From Fidelibacterota bacterium (GTDB lineage Bacteria > Fidelibacterota > Marinisomatia > Marinisomatales > JABMOV01), in the NCBI GenBank assembly GCA_013203145.1, contig JABMOV010000121.1, positions 1 through 57,330 of the forward strand: a stretch of DNA of 57,330 nt, written 5' to 3'. The notes beneath the pieces were generated by a model that made no database searches, was not told the origin of the DNA, and saw only the letters and a program-made list of their open reading frames with translations. Shown in pieces: positions 43,089 through 51,702 of the stretch (its first letter is position 1; every line of letters begins with the position of its first letter). The translations under genes and the position numbers were made by a program.

Positions 43089-45798
43089 AGTATCCCTGCG
43101 AGTCAATGAGCAAAATATTACTCTCTCAGTTGATAATAATGAAACGCTTTTAGATACACTTAGAGATCGTTTGCATCTGATCGGAGCCAAGCGTGGTTGC
43201 GATACAGGCGACTGTGGTGCCTGTACAGTTATTCTTGATGGAAAAACAGTTAATGCTTGCCTGGTTTTAACGGTTGAAGCTGCGAATTGTACAGTAAAAA
43301 CAGTTGAGGGCATAACGCATGAAATACAGGATAAATTTGCCGAAAAAGGTTCTTTTCAGTGCGGTTTTTGTGCTCCCGGTGTTGTAGTCAATTCTATAGC
43401 TCTCCTTGAAACAGAACCCAATCCAAACGATGATCAAATTAAAAATGCACTTGCAGGTAATCTTTGCCGGTGCACAGGCTATACCCGCATTTTGCAAGCA
43501 TTGAAAGATGAAACAGAGCAGGTGGAAACTGAACCCAATTTTACGGTTGTAGGTAAACCTGTAACGCGCAAAGATATCGCCGACAAAATTCGTGGTAAAG
43601 CTCGTTTTACAGCAGATTTATATTTCCCCGAAATGGTTTACGGTGCATTGGTGACCAGTCCTCATCCATATGCCAAAATAAACGCAATAAATACTACTGA
43701 AGCATCAGCAATGGAAAATGTTTTAATGGTACTTACTTCAGATGATGTACCAATGACGCACTACGGTGTATCCCCAGCCCGATATGACGAAACAATTTTA
43801 CCCCAGGGAATAGTCCGACATGTGGGTGAAGCGGTAGCAGCCGTTTTTGCCACGGATCGTCGCAGCGCCGAAATTGCAGCATCCAAAGTGCAGGTAGATT
43901 ATGAACCATTACCTGCCGTTTTTGATCCAGAAACAGCAATACTTGCTGACTCGCCACAATTACACGAAAAGTATCCTGGCAATATAAATACTGAAATTCA
44001 TCAGGATTTTGGCAACCTTGAAGAATCATTTTCTGATGCGGATTACATTCGTGAAGATGTTTTTCAGGGACAGCGTACACATCAGGCTTATCTTGAACCA
44101 CCCGTCGCTCTGGCAATGGAAGAAGGTGATTTGATCAATGTCTGGACTGCCAATCAAAATCCGCATTTGGTACAAGTCCAACTGGCTCGTGTTTTGGGTA
44201 TTCCTAAAAGCCAATTACGAGTGATGACCCCGGCAATTGGTGGTGGTTTTGGAGGCAAGGCTGAAACAACTAAATTAGAATTTCTTTCTGTGATAGCTGC
44301 ACGCCGTTTACATCGTCCGGTGTTGATGACGATGGATAGAAAACAAGCATTTCTGCATGGTCGAGGTCGCCACGCTCAAACCATCAAATTCAAATCTGCT
44401 TTTAAAAAAGATGGCACATTACTTGGAACTCACCAAGAGGTTACTCTTGATGGAGGTGCTTATACCAGTTATGGAATTATTACTGCTTATTACAGTGGTA
44501 ATCTTTTGCCAATCCTCTACAAAATGGATGCATTTCGGTTTGACGCACATCGGATTTATACCAATTTACCTACCTGTGGTGCCATGCGTGGAAACGGGAC
44601 ACCGCAGCCGCGATTTGCTTTCGAATCCCACTTAGATATTGCTGCAAAAGATATGGGACTTTCTCCAGTGGAAATCCGTAGAAAGAATCTTGTTGAAGCA
44701 AATTATTTAACACTTAATGAATTACAGATTACGAGTTGTGCGCTAGAAGAATGTTTAGACAAAGCCGTTGAGATTACTGATTTTGATAATAAATACGGAC
44801 AATTGCCATTTGGAAAAGGAATTGGAATCAGTTTGGGTAGCTTTGTCAGTGGAGCAGGATATCCAATAATTCGAGGAGATTATCCTCAATCAGCGTGTAC
44901 AATTCGGGTTGGTGAAGATGGTGAAAAAGTTTTTCTTTATGCCGGAACCTCAGAAATAGGGCAAGGCTCTGATACTGTTTTATGCCAAATGGTTGCGGAA
45001 GAATTGGGAATCAAATATGAGCATGTCACCATATTACATGCCGATTCAGCAGTGACACCTACAGACCTTGGATCATACGCGTCACGGGTTACATTTATGG
45101 CAGGAAATGCCGTTTTGGATGCTGCAAAAAGTATTAAATCCCAACTTGCGGAATTTTGGAATGAAATCGTTGTAGAATCCTCTACCCAACTCGTATTTAC
45201 AAATAATGTAATTAGCGATGGAATAAATACAGTTCCATTCAATGAAATAACCACTAAATATTTCCGCCGGAAAGGACCTCTAATTGCCAGTGGTATGTAC
45301 AATCCACCAAAACTTGGTGGTGATTACAAGGGTGCCACCGTGGGAACATCACCAGCTTACAGTTTTGGCGCCATGGTTGCAGAGGTGGATGTGGATGTTG
45401 AACTTGGGACAATAACAGTTGAGAAGGTCTATGCCGTCCATGATTCCGGAACCATTATTAATCCTGTTACACTAGCGGGTCAAGTAGAGGGTGCAATCGT
45501 CATGGGTTTGGGTGAAACATTGATGGAAAATATTGAGCACACAAATGGACATTTACGTAATCCAAATTTTCACGATTACCTGATACCGACCATAGCTGAT
45601 GTTCCCGAGATAGTTACAATTTCCGTCCCCGGGCCTGATCCCAACGGACCTTTTGGTGCGAAGGAAGTGGGAGAAGGATCTATTTTGCCGGTTATGGGAG
45701 CCATTGCCAATGCGATTGAAGATGCAGTTGGTGTACGGATAAAATCGCTACCAATTACTGCCAATAAAGTGTTTCAGGCACTACAGTCTAAATCCTGA
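43081..45798 (+). CDS. Molybdenum hydroxylase: fused [2Fe-2S] and molybdopterin subunits
   Basis: 905 aa from ATG 43081 (ATG 43057 also open). Residues 1-150 are the iron-sulfur subunit: plant-type cluster CDTGDCGACTV plus NAC (about 40-61), and the second cluster QCGFCAPG with CRCTGYT (about 100-140). From about 165 on is the XDH/aldehyde-oxidase catalytic region with GGGFGGKAE (about 387), the active-site Arg in GAMRGNGTPQ (about 503), SEIGQGSDT, and the catalytic Glu in FGAKEVGEG (near 865). Partner of the upstream FAD subunit. In this operon an aromatic CoA ester or N-heterocycle is likely; 4-hydroxybenzoyl-CoA reductase is possible but uncertain. Confidence 0.88.
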   Translation: MPEVSLRVNEQNITLSVDNNETLLDTLRDRLHLIGAKRGCDTGDCGACTVILDGKTVNACLVLTVEAANCTVKTVEGITHEIQDKFAEKGSFQCGFCAPGVVVNSIALLETEPNPNDDQIKNALAGNLCRCTGYTRILQALKDETEQVETEPNFTVVGKPVTRKDIADKIRGKARFTADLYFPEMVYGALVTSPHPYAKINAINTTEASAMENVLMVLTSDDVPMTHYGVSPARYDETILPQGIVRHVGEAVAAVFATDRRSAEIAASKVQVDYEPLPAVFDPETAILADSPQLHEKYPGNINTEIHQDFGNLEESFSDADYIREDVFQGQRTHQAYLEPPVALAMEEGDLINVWTANQNPHLVQVQLARVLGIPKSQLRVMTPAIGGGFGGKAETTKLEFLSVIAARRLHRPVLMTMDRKQAFLHGRGRHAQTIKFKSAFKKDGTLLGTHQEVTLDGGAYTSYGIITAYYSGNLLPILYKMDAFRFDAHRIYTNLPTCGAMRGNGTPQPRFAFESHLDIAAKDMGLSPVEIRRKNLVEANYLTLNELQITSCALEECLDKAVEITDFDNKYGQLPFGKGIGISLGSFVSGAGYPIIRGDYPQSACTIRVGEDGEKVFLYAGTSEIGQGSDTVLCQMVAEELGIKYEHVTILHADSAVTPTDLGSYASRVTFMAGNAVLDAAKSIKSQLAEFWNEIVVESSTQLVFTNNVISDGINTVPFNEITTKYFRRKGPLIASGMYNPPKLGGDYKGATVGTSPAYSFGAMVAEVDVDVELGTITVEKVYAVHDSGTIINPVTLAGQVEGAIVMGLGETLMENIEHTNGHLRNPNFHDYLIPTIADVPEIVTISVPGPDPNGPFGAKEVGEGSILPVMGAIANAIEDAVGVRIKSLPITANKVFQALQSKS

Positions 45799-45822
45799 AT
45801 TTGTTTTAATAATTTATAAAAA

Positions 45823-45915
45823 CCACGAAAATGAGATCGCCACACCTTTGGTTCGCGATGACACAAGCAGATTTGTCATTGCGCGGAGGAGCTGTGTGAC
45901 GACAAAGCAATCTGG
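45823..45915. repeat. Imperfect palindromic dispersed repeat between convergent genes
   Basis: The left part (AGATCGCCACACC to CGCGATGACA) and right part (TGTCATTGCGCGG to AAAGCAATCT) are related as an imperfect inverted repeat about a centre near 45868. The wording GCAATGACA with AGATTGCTTTGTCGTC is that of widely seen bacterial intergenic repeats. It occupies most of the gap between converging genes and may help end transcription. Confidence 0.6.
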
Positions 45916-45940
45916 TAAAAAGTTAATTCATTGTCGATCT

Positions 45941-48028
45941 TTAGATATCTTCTATCTTTGCACATTCAGAACCAATCATTCCTTCATTGCAGACTTGTGA
46001 CGTCATGAAATCGGCTGAATGTCGTGCCTGAATATTCAGCGCCTCTGATAACGGAACTGAGCAGGAATGTTGAATTGTATCTAGAATAGCCTTTTGTGTT
46101 GTTTCCATCGCAGGGCTTTCAGATGCGGGCAAACTAACATCCAGGGGAATTTCTTTAAGTGCCTCAATGACGAATTCTTTTTGAGGAAATTTATCGGTAT
46201 TCCCTGAGACGATTTCCCAAGCAGCTTGTAAGGAATCATCAACAGTACCAGAATAATCGATCAACCAACCGACAGCATCTTTGGCTAGGATAGATTTCCC
46301 AGTTAATAAAAGCCGCACAAGTTTTGGCCAATCTGTAGAGTTAGCTTTTCGAAATGGCCAGTGACAACCTTCCATGCCTGGAATAACAGGTAGAGTAACT
46401 TCAGGCATTCCAAGATTGGCTTCATCTGTTGAAACGATATAATGACAATGAACCATTAATTCCAGGAATCCTCCAAGGCAACGTTTTCCGTTAATATATC
46501 CAACAGAAACATTGAATTCATTGTGAAGTCTCCTGGCAGTTTGGGACCATGTACTAGAAACATTAAATCCGGTTTCAACATCGATCAAGGCCGGGAAAAA
46601 TTCGCTGGTATCGGCACCAACCATTTGCGTTGATAAATGAAAATCTCCAGTAACGATTACGCGTTCAATCTTTTCATTTTTAAGCCAATCGATTGCCTGA
46701 TTCAATTCGCGATCCACGTCCCAGTTATAACTTTCACGGCTAATAGTAATTACACCAATTTTCCCATCATGTTCTGCATTTACATAGAGCTGTTGCCATT
46801 CGGGACTTTCTATTTGATCGAAACTTTCAGGATACCAGCAACATTGAGCTGCTTCAGGATGCAAATTGTGATAGGCTTCAACGCGTTTAATGATTGCACT
46901 AGAACCCATTTTCCGCATCATTGCTAATATTCCTTGTTGGAACTGCGCACACAATTCGCCAATGCCATTAATATGTGACAAATGCCCTCTGTTTTCGTGA
47001 AGCATCAGACTTGCCATCTGGAATAAAGCTCCTTCAGTCCAATTCAGAAAATTCTCTTCCTCATCACCGTCAATAGTCCAATTTACCAAGGGTCTGAAAT
47101 GGTTGAGTGGATACCAATTTTGACCGCTATCCTTGTGCTCAATTAAATCTTCAGTTGGTCGAAATAGTTCACCATATTGTTTATCAAGATCATGAAGACA
47201 AGACCATGTTAAAAAGTTCGCACCTTTCGCTCCGATTGCATCATGAGCTCGGAAAGGATTTGGCCCAAAATGTTTACGAATATATTTATCTATTTTCCAA
47301 TAAGGCATATTGGTTGCTTGATGGTAGCGCAACCCTGTTAATGTGATACCGCAAAACAGCACGTCCAGAACAAACGACCAGTGATCGCTAACGGGAATGG
47401 GGATCAATCCCAGTGACCACAAAAGTTGGGTAAAAGGCGATGGTTGAGACTCAACAATTTCCCAGATTTTGTTGATTTCATGGGGAAATGCAGGATGTGC
47501 GATTCCCGCACCTAATTCTGAGCTGGGAAATCCGGATGTAACCGATCGTATATCCATCGTTGGATATGTTTCACGGAAAAGATAGTAATGAGCCTTTTTA
47601 AGTTCCAGAATTTCAGGGATGGCTTCTAATAAAAATCGCGGTTTTAGTCCATTTAATTCTGATGGTAAATGTTTGCCATCGTATGTTAATTGGACAATAT
47701 TAGACATAATTTGATCCGCGCTTTGGCGACCAAATGCACGTACCAATCCTGGATAGTGCTTATTGATAGCATCCGATGATCCGGGGAAATCTAATCCAAC
47801 AGTTGTCACGTTATACGGTTGTAACCGTGAACCGAGTTGCATTGTCTTTCCAGCACCAACGATACCATTGGCTCCTGAAATTACCAGGCTGCCTCGATCA
47901 TCTCCGGATCCAAAAACGGTATCAACCAAATCCATTGGATTTGCAGGTAAATGCTTGTTCAGGAATATTTCTAAGACATTTCCAAGTCCCAGCGTTTGGA
48001 GTGTCGGTTGACGCATGGATTTAATCAT
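45941..48028 (-). CDS. 3-hydroxyacyl-CoA dehydrogenase / enoyl-CoA hydratase fusion, reversed domain order
   Basis: 695 aa. The N-terminal part (about 45-345) is a divergent 3-hydroxyacyl-CoA dehydrogenase: NAD motif VISGANGIVGAGKTMQLGSR instead of the usual GxGxMG, and SGFPSSELGAGIAHP in place of the standard SxLxxTE block. The C-terminal part (about 425-620) is a crotonase: GYINGKRCLGGFLELMVH with the first Glu and NLGMPEVTLPVIPG with the second. FadB-type proteins have the hydratase first, so the order is reversed here. It follows a divergent thiolase with a 1-base overlap, forming a beta-oxidation pair that converges on the benzoate operon and may process a branched or dicarboxylic CoA ester. 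Confidence 0.78.
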   Translation of the reverse strand: MIKSMRQPTLQTLGLGNVLEIFLNKHLPANPMDLVDTVFGSGDDRGSLVISGANGIVGAGKTMQLGSRLQPYNVTTVGLDFPGSSDAINKHYPGLVRAFGRQSADQIMSNIVQLTYDGKHLPSELNGLKPRFLLEAIPEILELKKAHYYLFRETYPTMDIRSVTSGFPSSELGAGIAHPAFPHEINKIWEIVESQPSPFTQLLWSLGLIPIPVSDHWSFVLDVLFCGITLTGLRYHQATNMPYWKIDKYIRKHFGPNPFRAHDAIGAKGANFLTWSCLHDLDKQYGELFRPTEDLIEHKDSGQNWYPLNHFRPLVNWTIDGDEEENFLNWTEGALFQMASLMLHENRGHLSHINGIGELCAQFQQGILAMMRKMGSSAIIKRVEAYHNLHPEAAQCCWYPESFDQIESPEWQQLYVNAEHDGKIGVITISRESYNWDVDRELNQAIDWLKNEKIERVIVTGDFHLSTQMVGADTSEFFPALIDVETGFNVSSTWSQTARRLHNEFNVSVGYINGKRCLGGFLELMVHCHYIVSTDEANLGMPEVTLPVIPGMEGCHWPFRKANSTDWPKLVRLLLTGKSILAKDAVGWLIDYSGTVDDSLQAAWEIVSGNTDKFPQKEFVIEALKEIPLDVSLPASESPAMETTQKAILDTIQHSCSVPLSEALNIQARHSADFMTSQVCNEGMIGSECAKIEDI

Positions 48029-49239
48029 TATATTTTTCCTCCATTGCTCACCTTAAAAATTGCTGCAATACCAACATCACCTGCGGCGCAACCAAACACC
48101 AATACATAACCGCCACCAATTGATACTGCTTCTTCCAATGCTTCTATGACAATCCGTGTAAGCGTCGGTCCCTGAGGATGACCCCATACTAAGGAACATC
48201 CGGTATTATTCATTTTGTGCCAATCGTATCCGACTACATTCGCGAAAACGACATCGTTGACGGCAAAAGGATTATGATTTTTTACGACAGCCATATCATC
48301 CATTGTCAATCCCGTTCGTGAAAGGAGTTTTTCCACTGCAAAAGCTGGTGCTTCGGGCATAAGACTGGGAGATGTTCTTATTTCAGATTTTCCGATAATC
48401 TTTATATCAATTTCAGGCTTCGTACTTAATTCATGTGCTTTGTCAATTGTAGTAACCAATAATGTTGCCATTCCATCGGCTGCATGGGTTTGTGTACCCG
48501 CTGTTACGCAAGTATCGAGCTCCCGCATGGCTCGTAAATCACTTTTGGTTAAATTGCGTATTCCAGTATCATCATCAATGGTTCCTAATCGTTTACCCTG
48601 AAGATTCAATACTTCCAATGGAACCAGAACCTTTTCTAGAAACCCAGACTCTTTTGTTTCAAAATATTGTTGGTATCGAAACAAGGCAAGCTCGTCCACC
48701 TCATTGCGATCAACTTTGTATTTTCGCGCAGCCAAACCAGCTGTTTTTAACATTGAGTTGCCGGTAGCAGGATCGAACCCGAAATTATCCCAAACATCAG
48801 CCAGGACTTCAGTTCTTCGGTGACTTCGGCGTTCCGGAAAAACACCAACTGGTGAATCACTGGTTCTGTCAAAGGTCAAGACACCGACGATATCATGCGA
48901 ATTGCTTTCAATTTCACTTGCTGCAGCAAACACCGCTTGGAGGCCTGTCGCACAGGCTTGCTCAATATGATAACCAGGGACTCTCTTACCAAGACAACTG
49001 GCAACAAGGGGGGCATTCCAGAATTTCCAATGCCAGGGAATAGTCGAACCAATTACGAGATAGTCCAGAATGTTGTTCGGCACTTTCCTAATACCCAGAA
49101 TCTTATTCATAGCTTCCCCGGCAAACTGTCCGATATTGACTTCTGCCAATGCTGAGGACTGCCAACTCGGAAAATAACTGCTCCCCCAGGTACCATAGGG
49201 AATTCTGGTTTTAGAAAAATTTTCTGATTCCATTTTCAT
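48028..49239 (-). CDS. Divergent thiolase-superfamily enzyme
   Basis: 403 aa with ribosome site GGAGG before ATG. The nucleophile Cys is in EQACATGLQAVFAA (about 94). The other sites depart from standard thiolase: HNPFAVND replaces NEAFA, WGHPQGPTLTRIV replaces GHPxGxSG, and FGCAAGDVG replaces the CxGGG end. The long loop at about 120-160 with FPERRSHRR is distinctive. It pairs by 1-base overlap with the dehydrogenase/hydratase fusion. It probably cleaves or condenses an unusual 3-oxoacyl-CoA; the exact acyl group is unknown. Confidence 0.78.
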   Translation of the reverse strand: MKMESENFSKTRIPYGTWGSSYFPSWQSSALAEVNIGQFAGEAMNKILGIRKVPNNILDYLVIGSTIPWHWKFWNAPLVASCLGKRVPGYHIEQACATGLQAVFAAASEIESNSHDIVGVLTFDRTSDSPVGVFPERRSHRRTEVLADVWDNFGFDPATGNSMLKTAGLAARKYKVDRNEVDELALFRYQQYFETKESGFLEKVLVPLEVLNLQGKRLGTIDDDTGIRNLTKSDLRAMRELDTCVTAGTQTHAADGMATLLVTTIDKAHELSTKPEIDIKIIGKSEIRTSPSLMPEAPAFAVEKLLSRTGLTMDDMAVVKNHNPFAVNDVVFANVVGYDWHKMNNTGCSLVWGHPQGPTLTRIVIEALEEAVSIGGGYVLVFGCAAGDVGIAAIFKVSNGGKI

Positions 49240-49251
49240 TCAAACCTCCAA

Positions 49252-49286
49252 GATATTCCGCGAACAATTGTTCGTTGTGGAATATC
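49252..49286. promoter_or_regulatory. Nested palindrome just upstream of the divergent thiolase
   Basis: Outer arms GATATTCC and GGAATATC enclose the perfect 14-base palindrome CGAACAATTGTTCG (49261-49274). It lies 13 bases before the thiolase start and after the xdhC stop. It has no T-run, so an operator or translation-control structure fits better than a terminator. Confidence 0.55.
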
Positions 49287-49313
49287 AGGCTATTTTAAAT
49301 TATCAAATTTGTA

Positions 49314-50309
49314 TCAAGCTTCTTTTGTATTCCGCAAATAATGAATAATTCCTCCAATAATACTGACAGCAATTTCAGGAACTGTCTGCGCTTGGATATC
49401 CACCCCAACGGGTGCCTGAACCCGAGCAATATTTTCTTCACTATGCCCTTCTTTACGGAGTCCATCAGAAAGGATTTTCCACTTTCGTTGGCTGCTCACT
49501 AGTCCAATCCATCCTACCGAAGATTTAAGAAGCCATCGAATTAATTCCAAATCATGATGATGACCTCGCGAGGCAACCAAAGCAAAATCTGATGATTGAA
49601 TTCTAACATTTCCCATCATAGTGCCTATGGGTTCAAAAGATCGGGAGAGGGCGTTTGGGAATCGTTCCATGCTGGCAAAAGATTCACGGTCATCATGGAT
49701 TGTAATGTCCAACTCAATATAGTGAGCCAATTCTGCCACAGCTTTACCAACATGACCGCCGCCAAAAATATGGAGAATAGGATTGGGAGCTACATGTCGG
49801 TACAGATGAATCGCATCTTTGGAAATGATCGTTTTGTTTTTCTTACCCTTAATCAATTCATTGATCTGAAGACCATCAATTTGAATCTGTTTATTTAAAA
49901 TTTGACGTGATATTTTATTTGTTTGGAAATGATAAGTCGTGAGCCAGGTTTGACCGATTTCAGTTTCTTTTAATCCGCTCCAAAATGACTGTATTTTTCT
50001 TGTATAAGGTTCCACGGCGACTTTTACTGTGCCACCGCAAAGCCCACCATCCTTGGATAAATCATCATTGGTGAAATCAAAGGAATCTAACGATGTTTGG
50101 TTATTATCTAGTGAAACCATAGCTCGTTCGATCACTTCTTTTTCCATAGTGCCACCACCGATTGTTCCAATGATTATTCCTGATTGGCACACAAGCATCA
50201 TTGGGTAATCTTTCCGCGGGACGGATCCTTTCCAATCCATGACGGTACAAAGAGCGGTTGGCTCACTGAAATCGAACTCAAGCAGCGTTTGGTAAAATTG
50301 TTTTTCCAT
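49314..50309 (-). CDS. xdhC: XdhC/CoxI family molybdenum hydroxylase maturation protein
   Basis: 331 aa. N-terminal XdhC_CoxI domain with GSVPRKDYPMMLV (about 30) and GTIGGGTMEKEVIERA (about 49-64), a central GGLCGGTVKVAVEP (about 88), then a C-terminal Rossmann domain with LHIFGGGHVGKAVAEL (about 180) and ALVASRGHHHDLE. XdhC binds molybdenum cofactor, protects the sulfurated form and hands it to the hydroxylase. It is the last of four maturation genes yqeC-mocA-yqeB-xdhC on the minus strand. Confidence 0.93.
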   Translation of the reverse strand: MEKQFYQTLLEFDFSEPTALCTVMDWKGSVPRKDYPMMLVCQSGIIIGTIGGGTMEKEVIERAMVSLDNNQTSLDSFDFTNDDLSKDGGLCGGTVKVAVEPYTRKIQSFWSGLKETEIGQTWLTTYHFQTNKISRQILNKQIQIDGLQINELIKGKKNKTIISKDAIHLYRHVAPNPILHIFGGGHVGKAVAELAHYIELDITIHDDRESFASMERFPNALSRSFEPIGTMMGNVRIQSSDFALVASRGHHHDLELIRWLLKSSVGWIGLVSSQRKWKILSDGLRKEGHSEENIARVQAPVGVDIQAQTVPEIAVSIIGGIIHYLRNTKEA

Positions 50310-50321
50310 CAGGCTCCAATA

Positions 50322-51128
50322 TTACTGATTATTGTTCAAATATATGAGTGAAGCTTCCATCGCAGCTCGTCCCAAACTTCTTGCTTTATCTGAAATGTTT
50401 TTGAAATCAATTCCTTCGCCACGAGGATCCACATCGGCTATTTTCAAACCTGAAACCATGGGAACGGCTGGGTGGATTAATCCACGAACCATGCCACGAA
50501 ATGGCGATCGAATTTCCACCGATTCTCCTATGTTTCCCAAAAGCTGATCTGCTTTGACGATGTCACCGAAATCAACCTTCCATTCTAATTTTCCGTCAGA
50601 GGGTGCATACAATACACGTCGTTTTGATTCGCCACCGACCACACCGGGGATTTTAGTGTTTTTCATTGGAGGTCCATCATCAATGATCTTTCCAAGATCA
50701 TGTCCGCGCATCGTTTCAATTAGCGAATGACAGTTTTGACCAGCAAAAAATCCAGGCCCAAAGCCTATGAAATGGTCAGCCCACTTTCGATAATCATTGT
50801 CATAAGATTTTATCATTCTGGCATCAATGATAATCTTTGGTTTAAGGGAAAGAATTTGATGTGGATTATCTATTAATACAGAAATAACTCCATTGTTTTC
50901 ATAATGCAAAAATTGTTCAATAGATTGAAGCTTAGCAGAAATCCCCACGACAGATGAGTCTCCATCAATAATGGCATCACTGAATGTTACTGAACGGCGA
51001 ATCGCCAATGGTGGGTTTATTTCGCTGAGAATTACTCGAAATCCAGATTTATGGAGCGAAACAGCAGTTGCACTTCCAATTTCTCCTGCTCCGCGAATCC
51101 AGATTATTCTTTGTGACTTAGTTTTCAT
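50322..51128 (-). CDS. yqeB: Selenium-dependent molybdenum hydroxylase accessory protein YqeB (EF2563 type)
   Basis: 268 aa. WIRGAGEIGSATAVSLHKSG at the N-terminus is a Rossmann motif; GFGPGFFAGQNCHSLIETMRGHDLG (about 142-166) is the family signature with one conserved Cys-His; the C-terminal third has a lipoyl/biotinyl-like sheet (LYAPSDGKLEW, IRSPFRGMVRG). YqeB occurs in genomes with selenium-dependent molybdenum hydroxylases. The biochemical step is not settled; selenium handling for the molybdenum site is proposed. It overlaps mocA by 11 bases. Confidence 0.92.
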   Translation of the reverse strand: MKTKSQRIIWIRGAGEIGSATAVSLHKSGFRVILSEINPPLAIRRSVTFSDAIIDGDSSVVGISAKLQSIEQFLHYENNGVISVLIDNPHQILSLKPKIIIDARMIKSYDNDYRKWADHFIGFGPGFFAGQNCHSLIETMRGHDLGKIIDDGPPMKNTKIPGVVGGESKRRVLYAPSDGKLEWKVDFGDIVKADQLLGNIGESVEIRSPFRGMVRGLIHPAVPMVSGLKIADVDPRGEGIDFKNISDKARSLGRAAMEASLIYLNNNQ

Positions 51129-51702
51129 TTTGATTAGTGTAATATGTATCCATATCTAAAATTATTCCACGGTCATTAACAGGGAAATAAGTTACATCCT
51201 CGGCATGCGTTTTTAATAGTTCGCGACCACCAGAATCACCAGAAATTGTTAATAGTTCGCTATGATAAGTTTGTGAAAAAAAAGTGGGATGTCCAACGAT
51301 ACCTTTAAAAGTTGGAATAAGAATTTTCGATTTATTTGTTTCTAACTCAAACAGAAGGGTTTCGATTGTTTCTTTTTTTAAAAAGGGTTTGTCACCCAGA
51401 CTAAATCCAAAATAGTCACATCCATCCTGTGCTGCGCGTACTCCCGCTTTGATAGATTCGGATAATCCTTTACTATATTGATCATTTATTATGATTTGAA
51501 TTTTGGCTTGAAGTGCTAAAGAAATATTTTCTGCAATCTTTTCAGATTCATATCCGGTAATAAGTAATATTTCAAAATCAAAATCAAAATATGTTTCTAT
51601 AGTTTGCTCGATTACAGTTTTATCGCCAATCATATTTAGCAACTTATTAGGCGGATGTCTCGTGGATGATCCTGCTGCAGGGATAATCATAGTGATTCTC
51701 AT
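51118..51702 (-). CDS. mocA: Molybdenum cofactor cytidylyltransferase (MocA/YgfJ-like)
   Basis: 194 aa from ATG 51702, chosen because it overlaps the yqeC stop as ATGA; an ATG at 51720 is also in frame. It has the MobA-like nucleotidyltransferase fold: MIIPAAGSSTRHPPNKLL (pyrimidine-type loop with Lys), LLITGYESEKIA, GVRAAQDGCDYFGFSLGDKPFL (metal-binding Asp) and GIVGHPTFF, GDSGGRELL. MocA turns molybdopterin into the cytosine dinucleotide form used by xanthine-dehydrogenase-family enzymes. The role agrees with the hydroxylase genes on both sides. Confidence 0.9.
   Translation of the reverse strand: MRITMIIPAAGSSTRHPPNKLLNMIGDKTVIEQTIETYFDFDFEILLITGYESEKIAENISLALQAKIQIIINDQYSKGLSESIKAGVRAAQDGCDYFGFSLGDKPFLKKETIETLLFELETNKSKILIPTFKGIVGHPTFFSQTYHSELLTISGDSGGRELLKTHAEDVTYFPVNDRGIILDMDTYYTNQNEN

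Noticed and set aside
42216..45798. Firm naming as hcrABC (4-hydroxybenzoyl-CoA reductase)
   Set aside because: The FAD subunit lacks the HcrB iron-sulfur loop and the other subunits are fused; context alone is not enough.
46637..46927. Plus-strand open frame inside the dehydrogenase/hydratase fusion
   Set aside because: Shadow of the minus-strand gene, which carries clear crotonase motifs.
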